Of a DNA stretch of 64,000 nucleotides, positions 41,989 to 53,659 are shown piece by piece. A model generated the notes under the pieces. That model had not been told where the DNA came from. It was given only the letters and a program-made list of their open reading frames with translations, and searched no databases. The translations under genes were made by a program, and so were the position numbers. Positions within the stretch are counted from its first letter, which is position 1, and each line of letters starts with the position of its first letter. Origin of the DNA: Lodderomyces elongisporus (lineage: Eukaryota > Ascomycota > Pichiomycetes > Serinales > Debaryomycetaceae); the NCBI RefSeq assembly GCF_030384665.1, contig NC_083673.1:1373501-1437500 (forward strand). The letters are read 5' to 3'.

Positions 41989-43832
41989 TGTGTTTTATGC
42001 TATATTGTGACTTCTGGTGGATTTGGTTTTATAAATGTTGCTTATTTTTTGCACTAAATGAAATGCTATTGGAATAGTGGATTGCCGTGTAGATATTTAC
42101 CCTTTGACAATTGGTGATATGTCTGAATATATATATATATGAATATATATATGAATATATATAAGAATATGAATAGGTTATAAAGTTCCTTTCGGACTTT
42201 GTATAGCTTTAGATGTCAAACAAGATGACAGAAAGGGATGCTTATATATGTACAGTTTAATGGATATAGTCTGACCCAATGAAAAATTTCAAATTGAAGA
42301 AGAGAAGCCTTTCGCAATTTCTTTTTTTTTTTTTCTTTTTTTTTTTTCTTGGACTCCACACTCATTTCTCTCGATTGCTTTTGCTCTCTCTCTCTCTCTG
42401 TCTCTCTGTCTCTCTCTCTATCAATCTTACTGTTTCTTTTCTTTTCTTTTTTTTTTTTTCTTAACATACAAGAAAGAGCTCATGATCAAGTCATTCGACT
42501 CTTTAAAAAGGCGGTTAGCAATAGTGAGTTTATGACGTCAAGAGACCTAACTTCTGTCAAATCCAAGAGCCCTTATCTCTTACCTTTGTGCTTGGCATGT
42601 TTCTTTTTTTTTTTCAACAAATATATCAGGCTTCTTTCTCCAATCAATATCATTACTCTTGCTAAATCCGCAAAACAAACCAAATAGAACAAGAAACAGA
42701 AAAAAAAGGAAGGGTAAGAATTTAAAAGAGAAGACAAGAAATGAAATAAAAAAACAAACTGGCAGAACAAAGAGAAAATTAAAGAGATAGGTATAGGGAC
42801 AGTGACAGGGACAGGGACAGATTCATTCAAGAAAAGCAAAAAAAAAAAAAAGCCACGACCGGTGAACAAACGGATCCCACGCGGCAATATGGAGCATAAA
42901 TTGCGCGCTAGATTTTGTGTCATGTGATCACCAACCCTGATTTTTTCTATAAGTTTGTCTAATCCTCCTTCTTCTCCCTCTCATTCTTATTCTCATTCTC
43001 CTTCTTCTCATCCGGTCAATTTATCTACATATATATCAATATTTCTATTTGTATACATTTGAATTGATTCAGTATTAGTCTTGAGAATTGGTTAATTGAC
43101 AACTGCTATGACCTTGGTACAACTTGATAGTACAATTCACCTATAAATTCTCTTCATTGTTATGTTCAACTACTTGAATTGATGAAATATATGAATTATA
43201 CAAATCGATAACTTGTTTGGGTTTTTTTCATGTTCATAACTATAAGCTATCCCTTACTCTGATCTAACTTAGGTAAGCCTCACCTATTATTTTGTTTTTC
43301 TTCTGGGTGCTAAAAAGACAAGTTGGAGCATAAACACAAACATGGCACACTTCTAAGATGAGATGGTGAACGAGATTTTGGAGGAATTGTTATTCAGCGA
43401 AGATGCAAATGCAATGGTTGAACAATTGCATTTTGATTTAGATATACTTGAAAAAAATTGAATAAAAAGTAAATAAAAAAAAAACACCAAAAAATATCAG
43501 AACTTGGCGTGCCGCATTGATGGTGGCAAGCAAGAGTCAGTTGGTTGTTCAATTGATGTATGAAAAAGGCAAAAAAAATTACAAAAAATTGAAAAAAAAA
43601 AGAGTTAAAAAAATGGAATTAAAAAAGATTGCAAAAAATTAAAGAATTTAAAAAAAGAACAGCTTCTCTTAGAGATAAATGGATAGATACAAGTGTTGAT
43701 CATACAAAAAGCTTTTTGCTTTTACGAAAATAAAAAAAAAATGTAGAGGAAAATGATTTTTTTATTCTTTCATTTCCACAATCTAAAACAATGGTATAAC
43801 AGGTTCAAATTATGATCCAGGTTTGCAAACAC
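41989..43832. other. intergenic region, possible short transcripts
   Basis: A 1.8-kb stretch with TATA repeats (42129-42168), two long T tracts with CT repeats (42324-42457) and A-rich tracts near the right end. Short frames at 43362-43461 and 43519-43640 are discussed under findings. No confident gene. Confidence 0.5.
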
Positions 43833-44213
43833 TTAGTATCCTACCCCAATCAAGTAGTCAGCCAATTTCTCAACAATGGTAGTAGCTTCACCAGGTTGCA
43901 CTCCGCTAGGGTAATGAGCAATCAATATCGCTTGCTTGGTTCGAACACAAATCAAACCCTCGGCTTCGTGCTTACCGTAAATCGATCTATCATCGTTTCT
44001 CAACAAAAAGTATTTCTGACCTTGTGCATGTAAACCATGACTCTGTAAGTTGGAAGCATTGTCAAATCCATTAGCAATCTCAGTAATCTCGTTTGGTTGC
44101 AATTGGAATGATCCAGTTTGAGCCCATAATGAGTCACCTGCTCTCGAGTACAATGCTGCTTTATCGAGTTTGCCAGTAGCAGTCAAGTTATCTGTGTATG
44201 CTTGCCAAGACAT
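43833..44213 (-). CDS. PFY1: profilin
   Basis: A 126-residue actin-monomer-binding protein that recharges actin with ATP and feeds formins at polarity sites. It matches yeast profilin end to end: [10 protein letters not shown] at the N-terminus, [65 protein letters not shown] and [10 protein letters not shown] at the end. The open frame extends further upstream to 44414, but the MSWQAY start gives exactly the family length. No intron is needed within the coding sequence. Confidence 0.97.
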   Translation of the reverse strand: MSWQAYTDNLTATGKLDKAALYSRAGDSLWAQTGSFQLQPNEITEIANGFDNASNLQSHGLHAQGQKYFLLRNDDRSIYGKHEAEGLICVRTKQAILIAHYPSGVQPGEATTIVEKLADYLIGVGY

Positions 44214-45198
44214 CTGTGCCCTTGTATGAAATTTTTTTTTCCAATTGAAGGTAATTAAACTATTGAAATGTAAATGAATAGAAATATATATATAAAAATA
44301 TATATACGTTTTTTTGTGTGTGTGTGAAGTTGTATATCTATCTATCCTCAATTCGTCAACACTAAAAGCAATCTGTAAACTTCTTGAGCTATTGCTTGAA
44401 CTTTTGATTAACAAAATGTGAAAGTGTTGAAGAAATACGTGAAGTTGGGTGTTGGATGTTAATATGTGTGTGTGTGTGTTAAATGAACCTTGATTTGAGA
44501 ATAATGATGTTCGAGACCACTGAGAAAAGAAAAGGTCGTGTAAAAAGATTGCTCAGGCACGAGACACTACACTGGTGTCCCCCTAATGTATCATAGTACA
44601 CAGTATTACATTCAGTATTACACAATAATGGTAGCAAGTAAACAGTACGCTTTAGCAGTAGCAAGGTATGTTCAAAACTCCCCATAAGACGACTTAACTT
44701 GATTAAAAGAATGGTTTTGTTTACTAAAGTACAAATTAATCCATCTTGAGCCACTGATCAAACCAGAAACAAAAAAGAAAAAGAAAAAGAAAGAAGGGGG
44801 AAAAAAAAAAACAAGCCTTTTTTTGAGTCTTTTTTTTTTCAAGTCAATTGTCCTACTTTTACTTGAATTACACTTTTGCTATGTATTTAAATGTGAGTGT
44901 TTGATAAAACCTAGAAAGAGGAATAACTAAGATGCACGTCTTGCGCTCTGCAATTACAGTTTAGAAAAATCTCGAATCCTTATTTCTTCTTTTCTTTTTT
45001 GGCTTTGGGGGGGGGAGGGGGGAAGGGGCTTTTCTTGTTTAACGGAAAACTAATGGTGAAGCTAGTTGGTAAAAAAAACGAATAGTTTAAACTAATTTCT
45101 TTACTCAGGCTTTACTCACTCAACACTACACTCTGTTTTTTCTTTACAATTGAATCCACAAGTATTCTGTATATATAAATATAAGTATATATCTAAAC
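44214..45198. other. intergenic region between PFY1 and UBA2
   Basis: A 985-bp region with TATA and GT repeats near 44286-44325 and 44463-44480, and a G-rich run at 45006-45028 (9 G, 6 G and 4 G separated by A). The 91-codon minus-strand frame at 44479-44754 starts at GTG and is not credible. Confidence 0.6.
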
Positions 45199-47145
45199 CT
45201 ATGCAATCCTTCGTTTCTTCAAGTTTGGTTCTACGTCTGTATCTTCAATGATCTCAATATCGGAATCTCCAGAGTTTTGGTCTTCAATAACTTCCAAGGC
45301 ATCGCTATCACTATCTTCCAACTCTTTTGCCCCATCTTCGGAAGAAGCAATTCTGTTTACGACAACTGATGGTAGTTTTGTCAGAACAATGCCATTATAA
45401 TCTCCTTCTGGACCCGGATCTACAACATTAATCAAAAGTTCCAACTTTTCAAGGAGGTCGTCGTCATCTTGTATCAATATCAATGCCTGGTTTTGGAACC
45501 CAGGGACATCTTTTAGTTTGGCCTCGACATAGTCGTCGAAATCAATATCGTAAATAAGTTTCATCTTCCCTGCTTGTATAGAAATCGAATCCCTAGAGTA
45601 GCCATAACTCACCTTCAATTGTTCTAGTAACCAGTTGAGAGTTAAGTTTCCCATATCGCTGTCTCGTACTTTGAATACTCCTCTAGCTGTGCCTGCCTCT
45701 GTTGGGCACCCAGCAAGAGGACCACTCACTGTTGATGATATCACATACAGCTGAGGTGTGAGCGATGTTGCCATTGTATATGCGCTTTTGCAGATTTCCT
45801 CATAGTTGAACCTACCCTTTTCGTTTCCAAGATTGAATTTATAAAAGTTGGTGCCAATGGCTGCTGAGAACCCGGAAACTAGGGCATTGGTCGTTGCAAT
45901 AGCAGGAATGATATTACCAGCAATTTCCTTAATATCAAATTTGGACATGGTACCAATGTGGAAGATATGTGACCGCAAGTTGGACGTCGCGGCAACAAAG
46001 TTCATCGCGTCTTCGTCATCCTTGTCAAACGATACAAACGGCTCTTTCAATTCACAAATCCTTTTCTGGATACTCTGACTTGATTTGTACACCACATATA
46101 AATTCTCAAGTATCGACCAGTTTTTCGTGTCGGCACTCAAGATAGAATCATGCTTGACGTTCTTGTCATTGTTCTTGTCATAGTTTTCGACATCGTTCTC
46201 ATCCTCAACCTCTTTGTTGCTCTGGTTGTGTAACATTCGCTGCAAAGAACTTTCATATTCTGTGTAGTCCAAAGGAACTGGTCTTTTTCTTGACTTCCAA
46301 AGCTCATCAATCAGTGCTAAACGTTCTATATCAGTGATGAATATTTTTCTAATCAAATGAGATACAAACTCGTCTGTTTCCGCACTTGTGACCGTTTTAC
46401 GCAAATCAGCTAATTCGTTTGCCTCTCGGGTCAAGTTCTTGATTTCCTCAGCATTGTCCGATTCTTTCGCAATTGCATCTGCATCGTTGAGACCTCCTTT
46501 TTGGCCTGCCCCAATGTCGATTTCTTCTTCGTCAAACAATTGCTTGAATAGAAACTCCTTTGCCCAGGTTATACAATGCACCGGAAGCGATGGCGTTGAT
46601 CTAATAGTACATACAGGGTAGGTTTTGCGCAGTGTTTTGGCTTGACAATCATAGCACTCGGTATAATCAGGGTAAATGGGATACATGTTTCCCTTGAGGC
46701 CTTCTGTTCCACTATCCATTAAAGGGATTTTCAAAAGCAAGCACATCTTGTTGACATGCTGTCTTGCCTCAACATTATCTAGAGCATTATAGATAATGCT
46801 AAATTGCTCCCACCATTGAATTGGAAATTGCTTTGTATCCATAATACTGCCATGATAGGATACAAGTTTGGTGCCAAAATAGTTGAAAGATTCAACTGCC
46901 TGTGAAATCGTAAGTGACTTGGATTTATCAATGTCCTTCTTGCGGAATAGAAATTGACGGTTCAAATTGGAAAGTGTTACCGTATCGAGATCCACAATAT
47001 GAACTTCACCATACGCGGACAAAATCAAATTCTTCAATAGTTCGCAACCGATGCCGCCTGCTCCCACCATTAGCACCTTTGTGTGCTTAACACGGTCTAA
47101 GCTTTTTTCACCAAGTATTCGTTTCAAATACGTATCCTTTGCCAT
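45199..47145 (-). CDS. UBA2: SUMO-activating enzyme E1 subunit Uba2
   Basis: A 648-residue catalytic half of the heterodimeric SUMO E1 (with Aos1), which adenylates Smt3 and carries it on a cysteine to Ubc9 in the nucleus. The nucleotide-binding motif VLMVGAGGIGCELLKNL is near residue 24 and DLDTVTLSNLNRQFLF follows. The catalytic cysteine is Cys179 in YPVCTIRSTPS, close to Cys177 in Saccharomyces. A ubiquitin-fold region lies at about 500-590, and the acidic C-terminus ends in the basic cluster LKKRRIA, probably a nuclear localisation signal. The length agrees with Saccharomyces (636). Confidence 0.97.
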   Translation of the reverse strand: MAKDTYLKRILGEKSLDRVKHTKVLMVGAGGIGCELLKNLILSAYGEVHIVDLDTVTLSNLNRQFLFRKKDIDKSKSLTISQAVESFNYFGTKLVSYHGSIMDTKQFPIQWWEQFSIIYNALDNVEARQHVNKMCLLLKIPLMDSGTEGLKGNMYPIYPDYTECYDCQAKTLRKTYPVCTIRSTPSLPVHCITWAKEFLFKQLFDEEEIDIGAGQKGGLNDADAIAKESDNAEEIKNLTREANELADLRKTVTSAETDEFVSHLIRKIFITDIERLALIDELWKSRKRPVPLDYTEYESSLQRMLHNQSNKEVEDENDVENYDKNNDKNVKHDSILSADTKNWSILENLYVVYKSSQSIQKRICELKEPFVSFDKDDEDAMNFVAATSNLRSHIFHIGTMSKFDIKEIAGNIIPAIATTNALVSGFSAAIGTNFYKFNLGNEKGRFNYEEICKSAYTMATSLTPQLYVISSTVSGPLAGCPTEAGTARGVFKVRDSDMGNLTLNWLLEQLKVSYGYSRDSISIQAGKMKLIYDIDFDDYVEAKLKDVPGFQNQALILIQDDDDLLEKLELLINVVDPGPEGDYNGIVLTKLPSVVVNRIASSEDGAKELEDSDSDALEVIEDQNSGDSDIEIIEDTDVEPNLKKRRIA

Positions 47146-47537
47146 CGATCGGTGTTGTTGATGGAAATTTTATTATTGAAAAAAATAAAAAAAATAAAAA
47201 ATAAAAAAAAAGTAAAAGGAAGAAAGAAATGGACGGAGAGATGGATGAATGTATGTTGAGGGTTGAAGCTTAAAACTTGAAGTATAAAGTTTAAGAACGG
47301 CGGTAGCTTTCTTCCAGTTGGGTGATGAACTCGCGTCTGAAAATAGAAAAAAAAAAAAAGAGAAAGAAACATTCAAGTTTTGAAAATTTCCGCTCACCCC
47401 AGGCTAAATTTGGCTCGAAGGTCACTGTCCTACGTCAATCCTTTAATTGTCTCTTAATTTTTTCACATCTGTTAAGGTGGAAAAACACATTCATTGAGCT
47501 ACAGTAAAGAGGCCAGTGTGTTCTGAAGTACATATAC

Positions 47538-47574
<37 letters not shown>

Positions 47575-47726
47575 ATATATCTATATATCGATTGGATATG
47601 CGCATATACACATACGTATACAACTGTCAATTTGATTCAAGTACACAGTTCTCTCAGGCATTACGTTGTTTGTACTATTAAAAAGATAGAAAATTAAACT
47701 GTACGGAATTTAAAATAAGACTGTGC
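47146..47726. other. intergenic region, UBA2 upstream
   Basis: A 581-bp region containing an (AT)n tract of about 32 bp (47538-47572), poly(A) tracts near the UBA2 start and T-rich tracts. No gene is seen. Confidence 0.6.
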
Positions 47727-49001
<1,275 letters not shown>

Positions 49002-51179
49002 CTAATTTTTCAAGCTATCGGCATTTCTTGAGTAATCATTTAGAGCCGGTGAGTTTTCCCTGTTGTGTTTTTGTAAATGCTGGTGCATCAATATTCTCGA
49101 TAAATCTGCTTGCGAAGCCCCCGGTGTATTTGTGTAGCTGGAATCGTGTCTAATGGTGTTTTTGAGTAATGGTGCACCAACGGGAACATTATTTGGAAGG
49201 ACTGAACTTTGAGAGTTTAGATTATTGTAATGACAACTGTGATTGAATTGTTGGTGTTGTTGGTGTTGCTGGTGTTGTTGGTGTTGTTGGTGTTGTTGGT
49301 GTTGCTGGTGTGGGAAAGCTCTAGTTCGTAAATTTTGATGGATGTGCTGCTGTTGATGTAAATGGATCAAGTTATTGTTCAAGTTCAAAGGCTGTCCACT
49401 AGCAGTTGCTGCTGCTATTGCTGCTGCAGTGGAGTTGACCGAATGGATTGAGTTTGTGCTTTGCAAATTATTATAATCAACTATTGGCTTGGTTGCCCCA
49501 CCGCACTTGAGGCAGGTCATATTTTTCGCAAAGTTGTGATACTGACAAAGGTTGCATTTCCAGTCACCTGCGCGAAAGGGTACATTATTGTTGTAATGCT
49601 TTTGCGTGTTTGCATTCGTTGAAAAGCTCTTGTTATTACTTGTAACACCAATCGAGGGTGTACTACCATTCCTGTTGGTGCTCTTGTGTGCTGGGTCGCG
49701 TTCTGGTGAGCTGGATTTGGACTCTGCCAACTTGGTCTCGATTTGATCGGTGTACATATTGGATTGCAGCTCGCGCAAACCCTGATAGCTTCCCACGTTG
49801 GGATCTCTTCGGCTCTCTATGCTTGCAGATTGGTTACCAGACGCCACCGGCACGGCTTTCGTATGCATCGACTCTTGTATGGCAACAGCACTCGAAGCTG
49901 GGAAGGAGCACCTGAAACATTGTGTTCTTCTTTGAAAATTTGAAAACCCACATGAGGGACATGTCCAATCGCCGGGACGAGGACGATTTTTCGAAGATGG
50001 AAACGGTACAAGCAAATCTCCCGCTGCATCAAGGATTTTGGAAGACGACGGCTGCACTTCAATAGCTACATCATTCAATACTTTCCCGTTCATTTTTAAT
50101 GCTTCCATCGTCTCCTCGTGGCTACCAAATACCGCAAACCCGTCATTACTATTGATTGAGCCACTAGTGTTTGCATTCTCTAAATAGCCTAGTTTCCAGA
50201 ATGCAACAGGACGCCCCCCATACTGGGTAAACCAATATTCTAATTCCAGATGCGTAGTTCCGTTTGGCAAAGAAGTTAGATATAGAACTTCGGACCGCTC
50301 TTCAAGAAAAGATTTCATATCCTGGGCAATATCATAAGGTTTTGTGAACGGATGATCATGCAGTTGACTTTCTTCCTCTTCTTCTTCCTCTTCCTCTTCC
50401 TCTTCCTCTTCCTCTTCCTCTTCCTCTTCAATTTCCTCCTCGCCTTCCCGTGTTTTTCCTCCTTCCTTCTCTTGCTCCTTTTTTGAAACTTTTTTTAACA
50501 ACTCGATTGCAAGTTTAGTGATCAACTTTACTGATTCAAACAGTTCTTCATGGCTGTTATCGGTACTACTGCTTAGTTTCTCATCACGTACATTCAAAGA
50601 CGTGTCATCGATTTGCAACGCATTTTTCATCTCCTCTAACAGTGGACTTGCACTTGCACTCGTATTTGAGCCTGCGTTAATACTGGCGTTGGTATTGGCA
50701 CTGAAACTGGAATCCCCAAGTTTATATTCACCAGTGTGTTTTTGCCATTTGAGGTACTCTTTCAGTAGATCGAAATATCGGGGAAACTGCAAATACTGTG
50801 GTAGTGTAACTCCTTTATCACGAGCTTCTCTAGAGACTTGAACTTTCAACTTGAAGTCGTCGAGGACTATGAATGTAAATTCTCTGTTTTCCCCAATTAT
50901 CTCCAGTTTCATATAAGTATCCAAAGTGTCAATCGCGTCTTTAAAAGACCCCGCGTTTCTCACATGCTCCCATGTCAAGTTACATTTCCTGGTACAGAAT
51001 TGCGTGATTGGTGTATTCAGGGGTTTTATAAAAGTCGATTGAAAACTCAACACCTCTAATGATGCAACATCAATAACAGACCATGCAAGGTATATCAATT
51101 CGGTTGAGTCTTTTGAAATATAGGTATTCGTGTCGTCGCAAGTGGTGATGCTGTCAAACACGATATATACATCCCCCAT
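49002..51179 (-). CDS. NRP1: RNA-binding protein Nrp1-like: exonuclease-like fold, RRM and two RanBP2 zinc fingers
   Basis: A 725-residue protein. Residues 1-150 resemble a DEDDh exonuclease of the Eri1 type (VYIVFDSITTCDD, FCTRKCNLTWEHV, then FIVLDDFKLK), but key acidic residues are not all in place. A 17-residue glutamate run lies near residues 250-268. An RRM follows at about 290-375 (EVLYLTSLPNGTTHLELEYW to VLNDVAIEVQ). Two RanBP2-type zinc fingers are RPGDWTCPSCGFSN and RAGDWKCNLCQYHN, each completed by a CxxC pair. This order matches Saccharomyces Nrp1, a stress-granule protein of unknown function. The C-terminal part is Asn/Gln/His-rich with an HQQ repeat (49245-49312). The stop codon may not be the true end (see findings). 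Confidence 0.85.
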   Translation of the reverse strand: MGDVYIVFDSITTCDDTNTYISKDSTELIYLAWSVIDVASLEVLSFQSTFIKPLNTPITQFCTRKCNLTWEHVRNAGSFKDAIDTLDTYMKLEIIGENREFTFIVLDDFKLKVQVSREARDKGVTLPQYLQFPRYFDLLKEYLKWQKHTGEYKLGDSSFSANTNASINAGSNTSASASPLLEEMKNALQIDDTSLNVRDEKLSSSTDNSHEELFESVKLITKLAIELLKKVSKKEQEKEGGKTREGEEEIEEEEEEEEEEEEEEEEEEEESQLHDHPFTKPYDIAQDMKSFLEERSEVLYLTSLPNGTTHLELEYWFTQYGGRPVAFWKLGYLENANTSGSINSNDGFAVFGSHEETMEALKMNGKVLNDVAIEVQPSSSKILDAAGDLLVPFPSSKNRPRPGDWTCPSCGFSNFQRRTQCFRCSFPASSAVAIQESMHTKAVPVASGNQSASIESRRDPNVGSYQGLRELQSNMYTDQIETKLAESKSSSPERDPAHKSTNRNGSTPSIGVTSNNKSFSTNANTQKHYNNNVPFRAGDWKCNLCQYHNFAKNMTCLKCGGATKPIVDYNNLQSTNSIHSVNSTAAAIAAATASGQPLNLNNNLIHLHQQQHIHQNLRTRAFPHQQHQQHQQHQQHQQHQQHQQFNHSCHYNNLNSQSSVLPNNVPVGAPLLKNTIRHDSSYTNTPGASQADLSRILMHQHLQKHNRENSPALNDYSRNADSLKN

Positions 51180-51686
51180 CCTTATGTAGGTAAATAATAG
51201 ACAACTATAGTTGATAAATTTTCGTTATCTTTTTCCTTTCTTGGCTAAAGTGCCTGATTGCGATGTTGCTATGAGCAAGTGGTTATAAATGTGGAAATAC
51301 TAGTGTTGGTGTTTGTATTTACAATGATAACAATTATGATGCAAAGACGTAAAATCTTGGTTTGTTTTCTGTATTTGAATAACTTGTTGTGTTGATAAAC
51401 AAAGGTGAAAAAAAAAAATTAAAAAAAAAAAAAAAAAAGATACATATACTTACAAAAATAATTCAAAAAAAAAAAAAAAAGAAAAAAAAATTAATAAAAA
51501 ATATTTAAAAAAATATTTAAAAAAATATTTTTAAAAAAAAAAAGACTGAAAAATGCGTCAAGAATAGTTTATTCTGGATAGCGTGATACCTATTCACGCA
51601 AGTACTCCATGGTCGGCATTGATTGTAAAAAGACTACTTGTATGGCGTAGCATGAATAAGGTCTATTAAGCCATAGCCAATGAGAA
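51180..51686. other. intergenic region with A-rich low-complexity block
   Basis: A 507-bp region dominated at 51408-51545 by long A runs and a repeated AAAAAAATATTT unit. It holds the NRP1 promoter side and the 3' region of the kinase gene. No gene is seen. Confidence 0.6.
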
Positions 51687-53039
51687 CTATATATTGGCTG
51701 TCTTTAAATAGACGTCGGTGCCCCATCCAGGGTAAGTTTGCACGCTCAACAGACCCTTTGATCGTCTCTTACCTGTTTCAGCCTCATATGTATGCAGCCC
51801 CTCGACTGCCTCGTTGAATACCTCAATGTACTGCTTTGCCAATGGCAATCCGAATCCCATACCAGCAACATTCTTTCCTCCGCCTAGTTCTTCAGGAGGA
51901 ACATTTAAAGTCTTGAATCCTTCACCTTCGTTACCTTCGTATGTGGTGAATGAATAGTCGAAAACATGGTCTAGCTCCTTTGTCGGAATCCCTTTACCTT
52001 TATCCCTAATTCTAATTTCCATGCCGCTTGCGTCGGAGTCGGTAATGGATACGGTGATTCGCACGGGGTCTAAAACTTTGTTTTCGATATGTGCACGGAA
52101 TGAATTCTTAAGCAATTCCATAAAAACATAGTCAAGATGGTATTCAATATAAGGAAACAAGAGTTCCCCATTCAGACTTGCTTCGGCTCCTTCTTTTGTT
52201 GTGTTGGTGGTGGTGGAGGTGGTGGTGGTGGTGGTTGCCAAGCCCGTAGTATTGCCTGGCTTCAAATTCGAATCGATTTCGACGGCTACTGATTGGTCGT
52301 ATTGCAACATAGTAATGTCATTTACAAGCTCCACATTGTTCTTTATCACATCAAACACATTAAGCAATTTAATCACACCATTATACTTTCCTCCAGGAAC
52401 AAATGTTTCCGGGTTGTTCAAAGACCTCGTAAGTTCAATGTGCTGGTGCGCAATAAGTCTCATTCGTATCCTCTCTTTAAGGTGGTTATCCAAAAAGTGT
52501 TTGACTTGGCTGGGAGTCAACAAGTTCTCCACTTCCCTAAAGCCTTTGGATAGACTTGGTAAGGTATCGGCATGTGCCTCAATAAACTTTGTCAAAACTT
52601 CCTCAGCGAAATCTTTATTCTCCTGCAAAGTGTGTGGGGTATACAAGCTGGCATTTAGCAACTTGCTCATCAGCTCTAAATATACATCGTAGTTCTCCAG
52701 AATGGAAGGGTTCAAGATTGCCAAGTAAGGAAGTTTGCGAAACTCTTTTAACCTGCGAGCGTTGAACACCAACAATTGCTCGATTGTCTCTCTGGCATTC
52801 TGTAAGATGAAAGATGGCGAAAGACGCGCAGATTGATTATATAGTTCGTTCACCAGGAAATGTGGGAGATTCTTCTTTGAGTAGTGCACGATGGGTTGCT
52901 CCAACACTGTTCTCACTTTATACTCTTCTAGAAACTTTTGTTGCTGCCGACATTCGTTCACAGCATCGGCTACGAATGAGTACCTTCTACAAAGGTATAT
53001 GAACTTGATCCTGGTACTAAAAGACTTCCGCAATAACAT
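51687..53039 (-). CDS. mitochondrial pyruvate dehydrogenase kinase
   Basis: A 450-residue protein kinase of the GHKL (histidine-kinase-like) fold that phosphorylates and inactivates the E1-alpha subunit of pyruvate dehydrogenase in the matrix. The open frame runs 80 codons further upstream through a Phe/Leu-rich low-complexity stretch. The ATG at 53039 gives a proper presequence (MLLRKSFSTRIKFIYLCRRY). The N-terminal helical domain spans about residues 40-250. The ATP site has the N-box EYHLDYVFMELLKNSFRAH, G1-box IRDKGKGIP, SFTTYEG and G2-box GMGFGLPLAKQY. A threonine run (52195-52245) interrupts the region before the ATP domain. Whether it is Pkp1 or Pkp2 cannot be settled here. Confidence 0.92.
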   Translation of the reverse strand: MLLRKSFSTRIKFIYLCRRYSFVADAVNECRQQQKFLEEYKVRTVLEQPIVHYSKKNLPHFLVNELYNQSARLSPSFILQNARETIEQLLVFNARRLKEFRKLPYLAILNPSILENYDVYLELMSKLLNASLYTPHTLQENKDFAEEVLTKFIEAHADTLPSLSKGFREVENLLTPSQVKHFLDNHLKERIRMRLIAHQHIELTRSLNNPETFVPGGKYNGVIKLLNVFDVIKNNVELVNDITMLQYDQSVAVEIDSNLKPGNTTGLATTTTTTSTTTNTTKEGAEASLNGELLFPYIEYHLDYVFMELLKNSFRAHIENKVLDPVRITVSITDSDASGMEIRIRDKGKGIPTKELDHVFDYSFTTYEGNEGEGFKTLNVPPEELGGGKNVAGMGFGLPLAKQYIEVFNEAVEGLHTYEAETGKRRSKGLLSVQTYPGWGTDVYLKTANI

Positions 53040-53659
53040 AGAAGTGGTGTTGAAGAAGAAATAAAAATTCAATAAAGAAAAAAGAAAAGTGAAAGGTGAA
53101 ATTGGAAGGAAAAAAGAAACAATGAAAACAAAAAAAATAAAAATTTGGTATTGTCGTTGATACAAGTGGAATTCTATTTGATAAAGAAATAAATTGTGGA
53201 GTGCTTTGCTTTTAGAGGACAAAAGACTTGTGCGAAATAGAAGAGAAGGAGAAAAAAGAAAAATTTCAAATAAATTCAAAAAATCAAAAAATCAAAAATC
53301 TTCAAAGAAGAAGAAAAAGAAAGAAAGAAAGAAAGAAAGAAAGCTAATCTTTCGCTGCTCTCTCTCCTCCCCACATTTCGGTAAACAAACTGAAAAAGAA
53401 TTACAGCATCGATCAACAAACTCGTTCAAGAGTACCTTACCTTACTAAACCCAATTTGTCTGTGCTTCCAGCTGAACTAGAACCAACTCTCTACACGATC
53501 AACTGATCAAAAATGTACTGATCAGTAAGCTGCTGTGTGTTGCTGTTCTCTTTGGTTTTGATATTAGTTTTTGGATCTTGGATTTAGGACCTTGAAGGAA
53601 AAAAAAAAAGAAAATTTTCTTTCTTCATTGAAAAGGTATCTCTCTATTTCTCTTCAACA
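53040..53659. other. divergent promoter region, PDH kinase / JHD1
   Basis: A 620-bp region between divergent start codons. It is rich in GAAA repeats (53306-53343) and contains a palindromic CTGATCA-like motif near 53502-53525. No gene is seen. Confidence 0.55.

Noticed and set aside
43833..44414. 67-residue N-terminal extension of profilin
   Set aside because: Profilin starts at MSWQAY in all relatives. The upstream part is AT-repeat sequence.
44479..44754. 91-codon minus-strand frame upstream of profilin
   Set aside because: It opens at GTG and has no family resemblance or conserved motif.
51687..53279. 80-residue N-terminal extension of the pyruvate dehydrogenase kinase
   Set aside because: The extension is Phe/Leu low complexity. 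The internal ATG at 53039 gives a normal mitochondrial presequence and family length.
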